Positions 11,685 to 21,103 of a stretch of DNA of 64,000 bases are shown here, one piece after another. The notes under the pieces were generated by a model that saw nothing but the letters and a program-made list of their open reading frames with translations, was not told where the DNA came from and did not search any database. This stretch comes from Alcaligenaceae bacterium (lineage in GTDB: Bacteria > Pseudomonadota > Gammaproteobacteria > Burkholderiales > Burkholderiaceae_B). How positions within the stretch are numbered: position 1 is the first letter of the stretch; each line of letters opens with the position of its first letter. Location of the stretch: positions 62,001 through 126,000 of the forward strand of contig JACCEN010000009.1 in the NCBI GenBank assembly GCA_013416435.1. Direction: 5' to 3'. A program made the position numbers and the translations under genes.

Positions 11685-13524
11685 GCGGCGTGGGTTTATC
11701 GCCGAAGACAGCGCATACGCCTACGGATTCGGCGCGGTGCCGGTCAACGAGAGCCATACCCGTTTCCGCTTATGGGCGCCGGATGCTCGTCAGGTCCGAC
11801 TGGAGCTGGAGGGGCAGGTATCCATGCTGATGGGCACGGCGGCCGATGGTTTCCATGAGCTGACGTGCCCCTGCGCTGCGGGTACGCGGTATTGTTTCCG
11901 CATCGACGAGAACCTGTGCGTGCCGGATCCGGCCTCGCGCCGCCAGGATGGCGACGTCCACGACCAGAGCATCGTGGTGGATCCCACCGCCTATGAATGG
12001 CAGACCCGGGATTGGCGCGGCCTGCCATGGTCAGAAAGCGTGATCTACGAGATTCATGCCGGCTTGGCCGGCGGCTTCCGCGGGGTGCTGGAGAAGCTGG
12101 CGGAACTGAAGGACCTGGGCGTCACGGCCATCGAACTCATGCCTGTGGCCGATTTTCCGGGGCCCCGCAATTGGGGCTACGACGGTGTGCTGCCGTACGC
12201 GCCCGACAGCGCCTACGGTACGCCCGATGATCTCAGGTCGCTGGTCGACACCGCGCACGGGATGGGCATGCAGGTCTTTCTGGATGTGGTCTACAACCAT
12301 TTCGGGCCGGACGGCAATTATCTTGGCGAATATGCTTCCGATTTTTTCCGGAGCGATGTGAAGACGCCCTGGGGATCGGCCATCGATTTTCGCAAGACTC
12401 AGGTCAGGCGCTTCTTTTCCGAAAACGCTTTGTACTGGCTGGAGGAGTACCGCATGGACGGTTTGCGTTTCGACGCCGTGCATGCCATCCAGGCGGAGGG
12501 CTGGCTGCCGGAAATGGCGCGCTTCCTGCGGGACCGGATCGGACCTGACCGGCATGTGCACCTGATTCTGGAGAATGACGATAACAGCGCCGCTTTGCTG
12601 GGGCAGGGATTCGACGCCCAATGGAACGACGACGCCCACCATGTGCTGCACCATATCCTGACCGGAGAGGCGGAAGGGTATTACTCGGATTATTCGGAAG
12701 ATGCCACGGCGGATCTCGTCAAGCTGCTGGCCGAGGGCTTTGTCTACCAGGGACAGGCCAGTCGGTGGCGCAAGGGCGCCAGGCGCGGCCAGCCCAGCGC
12801 TGGTCTTTCGCCCCTGTCCTTCGTGTTCTTCCTTCAGAACCATGATCAGACCGGCAACCGGGCCATGGGAGAGCGTTTGAGCAGCCTGTGCGCCGACAGG
12901 CCGGAGGCGCTGCGCGCCGCCATTGCGCTGCAATTGCTGACGCCGCATATTCCGCTGCTTTTCATGGGAGAGGAATGCGGTTCGCGGGAGCCCTTTCTGT
13001 ATTTCACGAGCTTCCTCGACCGGGCGCTGGCGACCGCGGTGCGGGAGGGGCGGCGCGCCGAGTTCGCGGGCTTCTCCGCGTTCTCCGATGAGGAGGAACG
13101 GGCGCGCATTCCGGATCCGAACGATGTGCAGACCTGGGAGATGTCGCGTCCCGGCTCGCTGCATTGCGCGGATTCGGTTGCCAAGGGCTGGCGCGCCTAC
13201 TACCGCGGCTTGCTGCAAATCCGCAAGCAGTTCTTGACGCCGCAGCTGGAAGGCGTTCGATCCATTGGTGTGCGGAAATTGGGCAAGTTTGCCGTGGTGG
13301 CGGCCTGGAGGCTGGGCAACGGCAGCGTACTGAGGCTGTATTGCAATTTATCCCGAGAGGACGCGCCGACGCCTGACGATGTTTCCGCCAACGAAGTCAT
13401 CGTGTTTGCCAGCGCCAAGCAATCGGACGCCGCGCTGCGCAAAGGGCGGCTGCCGGCGGAGAGCACCGTCGCCACGATCGAGTCGATGTCTTCCATGCCC
13501 GTCCGGACTCGGAGAAGGCGATGA
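11677..13524 (+). CDS. treZ: Malto-oligosyltrehalose trehalohydrolase
   Basis: Second step of the TreY/TreZ route: cleaves maltooligosyl-trehalose to free trehalose. GH13_10 layout: N-terminal CBM48-like domain (FRLWAPDARQV), barrel with VIYEIHAG, NWGYDGVLPYAPDSAYG, nucleophile D266 (LRFDAVHAI), acid/base E299 (LILENDDN) and D390 (LQNHDQTGNR). I chose the ATG at 11677 because a GAGGG ribosome-binding site lies about eight bases before it. An in-frame ATG 18 bases earlier would add MNRGPA. The start overlaps the end of glgX and the stop overlaps the ATG of malQ. The treZ-malQ-treY order keeps the trehalose-forming pair in one transcript. Confidence 0.94.
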   Translation: MAERRGFIAEDSAYAYGFGAVPVNESHTRFRLWAPDARQVRLELEGQVSMLMGTAADGFHELTCPCAAGTRYCFRIDENLCVPDPASRRQDGDVHDQSIVVDPTAYEWQTRDWRGLPWSESVIYEIHAGLAGGFRGVLEKLAELKDLGVTAIELMPVADFPGPRNWGYDGVLPYAPDSAYGTPDDLRSLVDTAHGMGMQVFLDVVYNHFGPDGNYLGEYASDFFRSDVKTPWGSAIDFRKTQVRRFFSENALYWLEEYRMDGLRFDAVHAIQAEGWLPEMARFLRDRIGPDRHVHLILENDDNSAALLGQGFDAQWNDDAHHVLHHILTGEAEGYYSDYSEDATADLVKLLAEGFVYQGQASRWRKGARRGQPSAGLSPLSFVFFLQNHDQTGNRAMGERLSSLCADRPEALRAAIALQLLTPHIPLLFMGEECGSREPFLYFTSFLDRALATAVREGRRAEFAGFSAFSDEEERARIPDPNDVQTWEMSRPGSLHCADSVAKGWRAYYRGLLQIRKQFLTPQLEGVRSIGVRKLGKFAVVAAWRLGNGSVLRLYCNLSREDAPTPDDVSANEVIVFASAKQSDAALRKGRLPAESTVATIESMSSMPVRTRRRR

Positions 13525-15644
13525 GCCGCCCGGAGGCGGAGGCGCTGCATGGCCTTGCGCGGGCTGCGGGCTTGCTGCCTGAATGGCGGGATGCCTTCGG
13601 CGCGCCGCGTACGGTTGCGCCGGAGGTCCTGGCAGGCATGCTGGAGCGCATGGGTTTTCCTTGTGGCACCACGGACGATCTGCGGGAAAGCCTGCACAAG
13701 CTCGAATCCAAGGCGGACACGGCGCGCCGGCCGCTGGTGGTCGCGGATGCCGGAAGGTCCATCGAACTGCGCGGCGTGACGGGGCTGAAGTACAAGGTGG
13801 AGCTGGAGTCCGGCGAGATGCTGTTCGGCACGGCGAATCCCGGCGCGGACGGGTCGGTCGCCATCCCCGCCATCCGCAGGCCCGGATACCACCGCCTGCT
13901 GATCGGAGAGCGGCGGCTGACGCTCGCGGTCTGTCCCTTGCGCTGCCCGACGGTCGAAGACAGGAAGGCGGGACACGGCATACGGCCATGGGGCATCGGC
14001 GCGCAGCTTTACAGCTTGTCCGGCCTGGGCGCTTATGCGCAACTGGCAGGCCTGGCCGGACAGGCTGCGAAGAACGGCGCCAGCGCGTTGGCGATCAGTC
14101 CCGCACATGCCATGTTCAGTGCCGACCCGTCGCGCTTCAGCCCTTATTCGCCCTCCAGCCGCCTGTTCTTGAATGTGGCGCATATCGAGCCCTCCCGTGT
14201 CCTGGGGCCGGATGCCGCAGCCGAAGCACGTGATGCGCCGGCGGCCGATGGGCGCGGTGCCATGGCGGCGGATTCCCGGTATGTGCATTGGGAGCGTGTC
14301 CTGCCCGCGCGGTTGAGCATCTTGAGGCGGCTGTTCGGTCTATTCCGGAACCGGGCGACTGAAGAACAAAGGCGGGCGCTGGCGGAGTTTTGCCGTCAGG
14401 GCGGGCACGCGCTCAGGCATCATGCCTGCTACGAGGCGTTGCACGCGCACTATTCGGCGTCATTGGGTGCAGGCTGCGGATGGCGGGATTGGCCGGCCGA
14501 GCTTCATGATCCAGAGGGGCGGGCGGCACAGGATTTCGCCCGTGAAAATGCGCTCGACGTGGATTTCCATATGTTCCTGCAGTGGCAGGCTTCCCGCGGC
14601 CTGGCAGGCGCGCAGCGCGCTGCGAAGGATGCCGGAATGGATATCGGCCTGATCGCCGACCTGGCAATCGGCGTCGACGCGCGCGGCAGCCAGGTCTGGA
14701 GCCGGCAGTCCGAAATGCTCGTTGGCGCCTCGGTTGGAGCTCCGCCGGATATCTATCAGCCGTTGGGGCAGAATTGGGGACTTTCGACGTTTTCGCCCTG
14801 GTCGCTTGCCGATGAGTCCTATGCGGGCTTCCTGGAAACCCTGCGTGCCGGTTTCGCTCATGCGGGGGGGCTGCGCATCGACCACATACTCGGTTACGGC
14901 AGGATGTGGCTGATCGAAGAGGGCGCCGATTCAAGGGACGGGGTTTACCTGCGCTATCCGCTGGATGACATGCTGCGCCTGCTCACGCTGGAAGCGTGGC
15001 GTAGCGGAGCCGTCGTCATCGGCGAAAATCTGGGCACGGTCCCGGAAGACTTCAACGACAAGCTGGAACGCCGGGGCATCATGGGCACCAGCGTTCTTTG
15101 GTTCGAGCGGTCGAACGGTGAACATTCCGAGGATGGGGCGCCCGGTTTTACCCCCGCCGATCAATGGCCCGACTGGACCATGGCCACCAGCACCACGCAC
15201 GATCTTCCCACTGTGGCGGGCTGGTGGAAGGGCAGAGATCTTCATTGGCGCCGCCTTCTGTTCCCGCCGGAAGGCGTGGAAGACGTCCATGCCGACGCCG
15301 CGGGCGCTAGTGAAAGCGAGACGAATACAAGGGCGCTGGAGCGCGTCCAGCTGTGGCGGCAAGTCTCGCCGTTGACCGGGAAGCCGCCCCCTTCGGAGCC
15401 GCCGCTGGCGGAAATACTGGCCTTTGTGGCAAAGGCGCCGTCGCCGCTTTTCATGTTGCCCCTGGAGGATCTGCTGGGCGTCGAGGAGCAGCCCAATATT
15501 CCCGGAAGCCGGGCCGGGCTGGAGGCCGGGCGCTACCCCAGCTGGATGCAGGCATTGGGCGAAGATATCGAGGCCATGTGGTCGAGCGAACGCGTCCGGA
15601 AAACAATCGAAGCCGTCAATAAAGCCAGGGCGCGCCAACCATGA
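13521..15644 (+). CDS. malQ: 4-alpha-glucanotransferase (amylomaltase)
   Basis: GH77 enzyme that disproportionates malto-oligosaccharides. It has an N-terminal extension of about 150 residues before the barrel (IGAQLYSLSG, FSPYSPSSRLFLN), as in the longer proteobacterial MalQ group. Catalytic positions are nucleophile D454 (LRIDHILGYGRMW), acid/base E502 (IGENLGTVPEDF) and D561 (STTHDLPTVAGWW). The ATG overlaps the treZ stop (ATGA). A 16-base gap with a clear ribosome-binding site leads to treY. Its likely job is to recycle the short glucans left by GlgX and TreY. Confidence 0.94.
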   Translation: MSRPEAEALHGLARAAGLLPEWRDAFGAPRTVAPEVLAGMLERMGFPCGTTDDLRESLHKLESKADTARRPLVVADAGRSIELRGVTGLKYKVELESGEMLFGTANPGADGSVAIPAIRRPGYHRLLIGERRLTLAVCPLRCPTVEDRKAGHGIRPWGIGAQLYSLSGLGAYAQLAGLAGQAAKNGASALAISPAHAMFSADPSRFSPYSPSSRLFLNVAHIEPSRVLGPDAAAEARDAPAADGRGAMAADSRYVHWERVLPARLSILRRLFGLFRNRATEEQRRALAEFCRQGGHALRHHACYEALHAHYSASLGAGCGWRDWPAELHDPEGRAAQDFARENALDVDFHMFLQWQASRGLAGAQRAAKDAGMDIGLIADLAIGVDARGSQVWSRQSEMLVGASVGAPPDIYQPLGQNWGLSTFSPWSLADESYAGFLETLRAGFAHAGGLRIDHILGYGRMWLIEEGADSRDGVYLRYPLDDMLRLLTLEAWRSGAVVIGENLGTVPEDFNDKLERRGIMGTSVLWFERSNGEHSEDGAPGFTPADQWPDWTMATSTTHDLPTVAGWWKGRDLHWRRLLFPPEGVEDVHADAAGASESETNTRALERVQLWRQVSPLTGKPPPSEPPLAEILAFVAKAPSPLFMLPLEDLLGVEEQPNIPGSRAGLEAGRYPSWMQALGEDIEAMWSSERVRKTIEAVNKARARQP

Positions 15645-15660
15645 TCAGGAGAGTCTTTCC

Positions 15661-18327
15661 ATGACACCGTTGTCCACCGTCCGCCTGCAATTGCATTCCG
15701 AGTTCGGTTTCGACGCGGCGCGCGAGCAGGTGCCTTATTACTCCCGCCTGGGCGTCTCGCATTTCTACCTGTCGCCCGTCACCCGGGCGCGCCCCGGCTC
15801 CCGCCATGGCTATGACGTGGTCGATCCTACACGCGTGAGCGGGGAGCTGGGCGGGGAAGAAGGCCTGATCGGGCTGGCGGAGCGCCTGCATGAGCACGAC
15901 ATGGGCCTGATCCTGGACATCGTGCCCAACCACATGGCGGTCCATGCCGACAATGCCTGGTGGTGGAGCGTGCTTGAGCTCGGCGTGAAAAGTCCTTACG
16001 CGGCATGGTTCGACATCAACTGGCAGGCGGCGGATCCGCAACTGCGCGGCAAGGTCATGGCTCCCTTTCTTGCGCGCCCTTACGCGGAAAGCCTTGCAAA
16101 CGGCGACATCCGGCTCGCCTACGATGGCCAGGCCGCAGCCTGGCGCATAGAAGCCTGCGGCAATCCCTATCCCATTGCCGAAGGCACGATGCCGGGCCTG
16201 GGACTGGATCCGGCCCAGTCCCAGAGCCTCTTCAGCGGCGATCATGCAGACGGCCGCCAGCGCCTGCACGATCTGCTCGAGCGCCAGCATTACCGGCTTT
16301 CCTGGTGGCGCAGCGCGGCCGACGGCATCAACTGGCGCCGGTTCTTCGACATCACCGAACTGATCGGCGTGCGCGTTGAGATGGAAGAAACCTTCGAGGC
16401 GGTGCACGCTTTGCCTTTGAGCCTGTATGAGGACGGCTTGATCGATGGTCTTCGGATCGATCATGTGGACGGGCTTGCCGATCCGTTGGGATACTGCCGC
16501 CGATTGCGCACCGCACTTGACGAGCGCGCTTCGCGCCGCCCGGCGGGCCCAGGCTCTGACCGCGCCTGGATCGTCGTCGAGAAGATCCTCGCGCCCAGTG
16601 AAACGCTGGATGGCGATTGGCAGGCGGATGGGACGACGGGATATGACTTCATGGACCAAGTGGGCGCCGTGCTGCACGATCCGGGAGGCAAGGCCGCACT
16701 GACATCCGCATGGAGCGCCGTGGCACAGGATGGCCGCGACGTCCGCGAGCATGTGCGCCAGGCGCGGGCGCTGATGTTGCAGCGCTATTTCGTGGCAGAA
16801 CGGAAGGCATTGCTGGAAGCATTGCGCGACGTGGCGCAGCGTGGGCTGGAAGGCCGGGACTGGAGCATTGAAGCCATCGGCCGCGTCATGGACGAGCTGT
16901 TGATCGATTTTTCGGTGTATCGCACCTATGCTGACGGAAGCGGGCGCCGGCAGGCTGATGCCGACTTGTTCAAGCGCTTGCTGCCGGTAGTGGCCGAACG
17001 TTTGGAGCTGGAGCGCTACGAGGGCGGGCAATTGCTGGCCTGCCTGGACGGCTGGCTGGGCGGCAAGCCTTGCGGAAGCGTCGCCATTCCGGATGCGCCG
17101 GGCGGCGGCGATGCACGGAAAGCCGCGCTGAACCGCTTCCAGCAGTTGACGCCCCCGCTTGCGGCAAAGTCTCTGGAGGACACCGTATTCTATCGATACG
17201 GGCGCCTGCTGTCGCGCAATGAGGTGGGGTCCGACCCTGCGGTGTTTTCTTTATCGGTGGATGATTTTCACCAGCAAAATGCCTGGCGGGCCCGTTACGG
17301 CAATATGTCGATGCTCGCGACGGCCACTCATGATCACAAGCGCGGAGAGGACGTCCGGGCCCGTCTGGCGGTGCTCAGCGAGATACCGCTGCAGTGGGGG
17401 CGCAAGGCGGGTGGATGGCTGCGTGATGCCGAGCATGAATATCCAGTGGGCAGCGCCCGCCGGGCGGGAGAGCGCTATATGCTGTTCCAGATGCTGGTTG
17501 GCGCATGGCCGCTGGACTTGGCGCCGGATGCGGCATCCGGCCGGCAGGCCTATCTGGACAGGATAGCCACATGGCAGCTCAAGGCGCTGCGCGAGGCCAA
17601 GCAGGGCAGCAGCTGGATGGCGCCGGACCAGGCCTACGAAGCGCGGGCCGCCGAGTTCATCGACAGCCTGCGTGTCGGCGGACCCAACCATGCGCTGCTG
17701 ACGGAGATCGGTGAATTCGCTCACGATGTGGCGCCCGCCGGCGTCGTCAACAGCCTGGCGCAACTGATGCTGAGGCTGATGTCGCCCGGCATCCCCGATC
17801 TGTACCAAGGCACGGAATTATGGGACTTCAGCCTGGTGGATCCGGACAACCGGCGCGCAGTGGCTTACGAGCCGCGTTCTCGCCTGCTGGAAGAGCTCGA
17901 TGGAAAGGACTCGTCCGCGCTGCTACGGGACTGGAGGTCGGGGGCGGTCAAGCAGTCGGTGCTGACTCGATCGCTGGCGCTGCGGCGCAGCATGCCGGAG
18001 CTGTTCCGCAAGGGCGAATATGTGCCGTTAAGGATCGACGGGCCGCGGTCCGGACACGTGCTGGCCTTCATGCGTGTGCTGGGCGAGCAGCATGCAATCG
18101 TCGTGGTTCCGCGCTTGTGTGCGCAGGCGATAGGCCTGGGCGCTTCCACCCCCATGCTGCCCGCCACCTACTGGCGGGGCACCAGGCTGGTGCTGCCGTC
18201 GCGGTATGCGGGCGCTGCCTTGAGCGATGCGCTGACCGGCGAACGATTGGGCGGCGGGACGGGCGGCGTGCTCGATGTCGCCGGCCTGCTGGCAGGCTTG
18301 CCCGTGGCGCTGCTGGTCGAGGCTTGA
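15661..18327 (+). CDS. treY: Maltooligosyl trehalose synthase
   Basis: Converts the reducing end of a malto-oligosaccharide into a trehalose unit by intramolecular transglycosylation (GH13_26). Seen: TVRLQLH at the start, YLSPVTRARPGSRHGYDVVDP, DIVPNHMA, nucleophile D267 (LRIDHVDGLADP), acid/base E307 (IVVEKIL), D558 (ATATHDHKRGEDVRARL) and PGIPDLYQGTELWDFSLVDPDNRR near the end. 888 residues is normal for the family. The ATG is preceded by AGGAGAG with good spacing. Upstream in-frame codons run through malQ and are not used. It is the last gene of the cluster and is followed directly by palindromic repeats that probably end the transcript. Confidence 0.95.
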   Translation: MTPLSTVRLQLHSEFGFDAAREQVPYYSRLGVSHFYLSPVTRARPGSRHGYDVVDPTRVSGELGGEEGLIGLAERLHEHDMGLILDIVPNHMAVHADNAWWWSVLELGVKSPYAAWFDINWQAADPQLRGKVMAPFLARPYAESLANGDIRLAYDGQAAAWRIEACGNPYPIAEGTMPGLGLDPAQSQSLFSGDHADGRQRLHDLLERQHYRLSWWRSAADGINWRRFFDITELIGVRVEMEETFEAVHALPLSLYEDGLIDGLRIDHVDGLADPLGYCRRLRTALDERASRRPAGPGSDRAWIVVEKILAPSETLDGDWQADGTTGYDFMDQVGAVLHDPGGKAALTSAWSAVAQDGRDVREHVRQARALMLQRYFVAERKALLEALRDVAQRGLEGRDWSIEAIGRVMDELLIDFSVYRTYADGSGRRQADADLFKRLLPVVAERLELERYEGGQLLACLDGWLGGKPCGSVAIPDAPGGGDARKAALNRFQQLTPPLAAKSLEDTVFYRYGRLLSRNEVGSDPAVFSLSVDDFHQQNAWRARYGNMSMLATATHDHKRGEDVRARLAVLSEIPLQWGRKAGGWLRDAEHEYPVGSARRAGERYMLFQMLVGAWPLDLAPDAASGRQAYLDRIATWQLKALREAKQGSSWMAPDQAYEARAAEFIDSLRVGGPNHALLTEIGEFAHDVAPAGVVNSLAQLMLRLMSPGIPDLYQGTELWDFSLVDPDNRRAVAYEPRSRLLEELDGKDSSALLRDWRSGAVKQSVLTRSLALRRSMPELFRKGEYVPLRIDGPRSGHVLAFMRVLGEQHAIVVVPRLCAQAIGLGASTPMLPATYWRGTRLVLPSRYAGAALSDALTGERLGGGTGGVLDVAGLLAGLPVALLVEA

Positions 18328-18332
18328 AGGAT

Positions 18333-18417
18333 GGGGTCAGACCCGGGCGGGGTCAGACCCATGGGTCTGACCCCTCTGGGATGTTGGGGGGTCAGACCCC
18401 GTACGGGGTCTGACCCC
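18333..18417. repeat. Palindromic repeat cluster between treY and gdhA
   Basis: One half arm (18333-18344), a shortened 26-base copy (18349-18374, arms joined through CATG) and a perfect 30-base copy (18388-18417, centre GTAC). It fills the convergent gap. On RNA from either strand each full copy folds into a strong hairpin, so a bidirectional terminator role is likely, though there is no U-run. Confidence 0.85.
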
Positions 18418-18427
18418 ATGACTCCGG

Positions 18428-19717
18428 TCAGGGATAAAGGCCGCGCAGTTCGCGTGCTTCCAGAATGCGCGTGCACGCGGTGATGAAGGCCGCGGTACGC
18501 TGGCTGACCCGGTGCTCTTTGGCCACGGCGGATACGGAGCTGTAGGCGCTGCGCATCATGGCTTCGAGGCGATGGTTGATTTCGGGTTCGGTCCAGTAGA
18601 AGCTGGAGAAGTCCTGGACCCACTCGAAATAGCTGACCGTTACGCCGCCCGCATTGGCCAGCACGTCGGGAACGATCAAGGTACCCTTGGAAGTGAGGAT
18701 GTCGTCCGCCTCGGGCGTGGTGGGGCCGTTGGCGCCTTCGATCACGATTTTCGCGCGGATGCTGTCCGCGTTCTTCTCGTTGATCTGGCCTTCCAGGGCT
18801 GCGGGAATCAGGAGTTCGGTTTCAAGCGACCAGAATTCGGCGGGGGAAAGCGGTTCGGTGCCCGGGCAGCCCGCGATGCCGCCGTGCTCTTCGGCGTGCT
18901 TGGTCAGGCCGAGCACGTCGAGCCCGCCGGCGTGGTGGACGCAGCCGGTATGGTCCTGGACGGCAATGACCTTCGCGCCTGCTTCGTAGAAGAGGCGGGC
19001 GGCCGTGCCGCCCACGTTGCCGAAGCCTTGTATGACGACGCGCGCGCCTTCGATGGGAATGCCGGCATCGTGGGCGGCCTCGGTGCCCACCACGAAGACG
19101 CCTCGGCCCGTGGCTTCGACCCGACCCAGGCTGCCTCCGAGGGCGACCGGCTTGCCGGTGACCACGCCGGTGGTGGTGGCGCCTTCGTTCATGGAATAGG
19201 TGTCCATCATCCAGGCCATGGTCTGGGCATTGGTGTTGACGTCGGGTGCGGGGATGTCTTTGTTGGGCCCGATGATGGAGCCGATTTCACTGGTATAGCG
19301 CCGGGTGATGCGTTCGAGTTCGGCGCGGGAATAATTGCGCGGATCGATGCGCACACCGCCTTTGGCGCCGCCGAACGGCAGATTGACGGCCGCCGATTTG
19401 ACCGACATCCAGGCCGCCAGCGCCATGACTTCCGACAGCGTGACGTCTTGGTGGAAGCGCACGCCGCCTTTGCCCGGGCCGCGGCTGGTATTGTGCTGCA
19501 CGCGATACCCTTCGAAGTGGGCAATGGTCCCGTTGTCGAGCTCGACGGGGATGTCCACGATCAGGGTGCGCTTGGGACGCTTCAAGGTTTCTACCCATTT
19601 GGACAGCTTGCCCAAGTATGGCGTAACGCGCTCTACCTGCTCAAGGTATATGCCCCAGGGGCCAAGGTCGTCTGCGTGCAGGTACGAAGGGAGCGGGTGC
19701 GTCGGATTTTCTGACAT
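18428..19717 (-). CDS. gdhA: Glutamate dehydrogenase
   Basis: Oxidative deamination of glutamate to 2-oxoglutarate, or the reverse. ELFV dehydrogenase of 429 residues, the hexameric small class. Dimerisation domain first, with GKGGVRFH and the signature [10 protein letters not shown] carrying catalytic K119. Then comes a Rossmann domain with IQGFGNVGG and, at the end of the second strand, VQDHTG. The acidic residue there suggests NAD rather than NADP (inference). The C-terminus ([13 protein letters not shown]) is typical. The gene is single, convergent with treY and divergent from the Bug-family gene. No strong ribosome-binding site precedes the chosen ATG, but it matches the usual N-terminus ([16 protein letters not shown]). 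Confidence 0.93.
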   Translation of the reverse strand: MSENPTHPLPSYLHADDLGPWGIYLEQVERVTPYLGKLSKWVETLKRPKRTLIVDIPVELDNGTIAHFEGYRVQHNTSRGPGKGGVRFHQDVTLSEVMALAAWMSVKSAAVNLPFGGAKGGVRIDPRNYSRAELERITRRYTSEIGSIIGPNKDIPAPDVNTNAQTMAWMMDTYSMNEGATTTGVVTGKPVALGGSLGRVEATGRGVFVVGTEAAHDAGIPIEGARVVIQGFGNVGGTAARLFYEAGAKVIAVQDHTGCVHHAGGLDVLGLTKHAEEHGGIAGCPGTEPLSPAEFWSLETELLIPAALEGQINEKNADSIRAKIVIEGANGPTTPEADDILTSKGTLIVPDVLANAGGVTVSYFEWVQDFSSFYWTEPEINHRLEAMMRSAYSSVSAVAKEHRVSQRTAAFITACTRILEARELRGLYP

Positions 19718-20011
19718 GTGAAAGAGGCCTTAAACGTGAGGGTGTAGCGCCCGCCGGCGCGGGCGGTGTATTGGGAATGCGGATATTTTAGTGCCTTGCC
19801 AGGGTAGCGTCCCTTTTTTTCGTCGGTGGGCACTAAAAAGGGGACGGAACGCGAGGGCATGCCGGGGCAACGAGGCGGATGCGGCCCCGCCCGACCGGGG
19901 CTGCGTATGCCCTGATGACGAGGGCCGGCCCGGATTTCATTATCGGATATTTGAATGCATAATCAAGCGCGGGAAATATTCAAATTTATAAATTCAATGA
20001 GGCAAAGTTCC
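19718..20011. other. Divergent intergenic region, gdhA / Bug-family gene
   Basis: 294 bases without a gene. The gdhA side carries a GC-rich near-palindrome (around 19747-19766, GCGCCCG and CGGGCGG). The other side turns AT-rich. There an 8-base dyad, ATTTGAAT at 19949-19956 and ATTCAAAT at 19978-19985, lies 27 bases before the binding-protein ATG. It could be an operator, but this is inference from symmetry alone. I see no RNA gene or known riboswitch here. Confidence 0.4.
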
Positions 20012-20977
20012 ATGTCTAAACTTTTGAAGTCCATAGCGGCCGCATCGCTCCTGAGTGTTGCCGGCCTTAGTCAAGCCGCCGCGTGGCCCGAGCGGGCCGT
20101 GCAGTGGGTCATTCCCTATCCCGCGGGCGGCGGTTCCGACGTCATCGGGCGTGTGGTGGCGTCCAGCCTTGAAAAAAGGCTGGGGCAGACCATCGTGGTG
20201 GAAAACAAGCCCGGTGCGGCCACGATCGTGGGCGCCACATACATACAGGGCGCCAAAGCCGACGGCTACGTGGTGGGCACGGCCGATTCCGGAACGCTGG
20301 CCTTCAACCCTTCCTTGTATTCCTCTTTGCAGTACGATCCGGCCAAGTTCACCTATATCGGCGGTCTGGCGCGTTTTCCGCTGATGCTGGCGGTCAAGGA
20401 AGACTCCCCGTTCAAGTCGGTTGGCGATGTCCTGGAAGCGGCGCGCAAGGAACCCGGGCAGCTTACTTCCGCGTCGGCCGGGGCGGGCTCGCCCCACCAC
20501 ATGGCCCTGGAGATGTTCAAGCAGCGCGCCAAGGTGCAGATCCAGCACGTGCCCTATAAGGGCGCAGCCCCCGCCTTGCAGGATATTCTGGGCGGCCAGG
20601 TGAGCCTGGGGTTCGTCGATTCCGCGTCTGCGCTGGCCAATATCAAGGCGGGCAAGCTGCGGGTGCTGGCCGTCGCCACGCCCGAGCGCATCGCCTTGCT
20701 GCCGCAGGTGCCCACCATGGCGGAAGCGGGTGTCCAGAACTTCACCGCGTATGCATGGCAAGGGCTCGTCGGCCCCGCCGACCTCCCCGGCGAAGTCGTG
20801 GACAAGCTCAGCACCGAGCTCCAGGCATCGTTGAAGTCCGAAGAGGTCGATTCCAAGATCCGGAGCATGGGCGTCGAACCTCTGCCCATGCCGGCCGCCG
20901 AATTCAAGAGCTATTCGGATGCGCAGCGGGCCGAATGGGCCGAGGTCATCAAGAACGCCGGCATCAAGCTGGATTAG
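20012..20977 (+). CDS. Bug/TctC-family tripartite tricarboxylate-type binding protein
   Basis: Periplasmic solute-binding protein of the large Bug family, which expanded in Alcaligenaceae. Members bind carboxylates such as citrate, glutamate or nicotinate, so the ligand cannot be read from the sequence. A Sec signal peptide (residues 1 to about 23, ending SQAAA) precedes the two-lobe fold with WVIPYPAGGGSDVIGR, VVENKPGAATIVGA and VPYKGAAPALQDILGG. The start was set at the ATG before the signal peptide (MSKLLKS), with GAGG upstream. An earlier in-frame ATG would put a polar stretch before the signal. No TctA/TctB membrane genes are adjacent, as is usual for orphan Bug genes. 321 residues. Confidence 0.88.
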   Translation: MSKLLKSIAAASLLSVAGLSQAAAWPERAVQWVIPYPAGGGSDVIGRVVASSLEKRLGQTIVVENKPGAATIVGATYIQGAKADGYVVGTADSGTLAFNPSLYSSLQYDPAKFTYIGGLARFPLMLAVKEDSPFKSVGDVLEAARKEPGQLTSASAGAGSPHHMALEMFKQRAKVQIQHVPYKGAAPALQDILGGQVSLGFVDSASALANIKAGKLRVLAVATPERIALLPQVPTMAEAGVQNFTAYAWQGLVGPADLPGEVVDKLSTELQASLKSEEVDSKIRSMGVEPLPMPAAEFKSYSDAQRAEWAEVIKNAGIKLD

Positions 20978-20989
20978 TAGGTAGGGGCG

Positions 20990-21077
20990 GGGGTCAGACC
21001 CCGTGTGGGGTCTGACCCCATTACATCTGAGGCCAGCCAGTCGGTGAGGGGTCGGACCCCGTACGGGGTCCGACCCC
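20990..21077. repeat. Palindromic repeat pair, Bug gene / crp-like junction
   Basis: Copies at 20990-21019 (centre GTGT) and 21048-21077. The second carries compensating changes in both arms (TCGGA paired with TCCGA), so the stem is kept. The spacer includes CAGCCAGTCGGTGAGGGG, close to the end of the large hairpin at 31677. Confidence 0.85.
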
Positions 21078-21103
21078 TGGCTTTTGCGGCCATGGCGCGT
21101 TCA

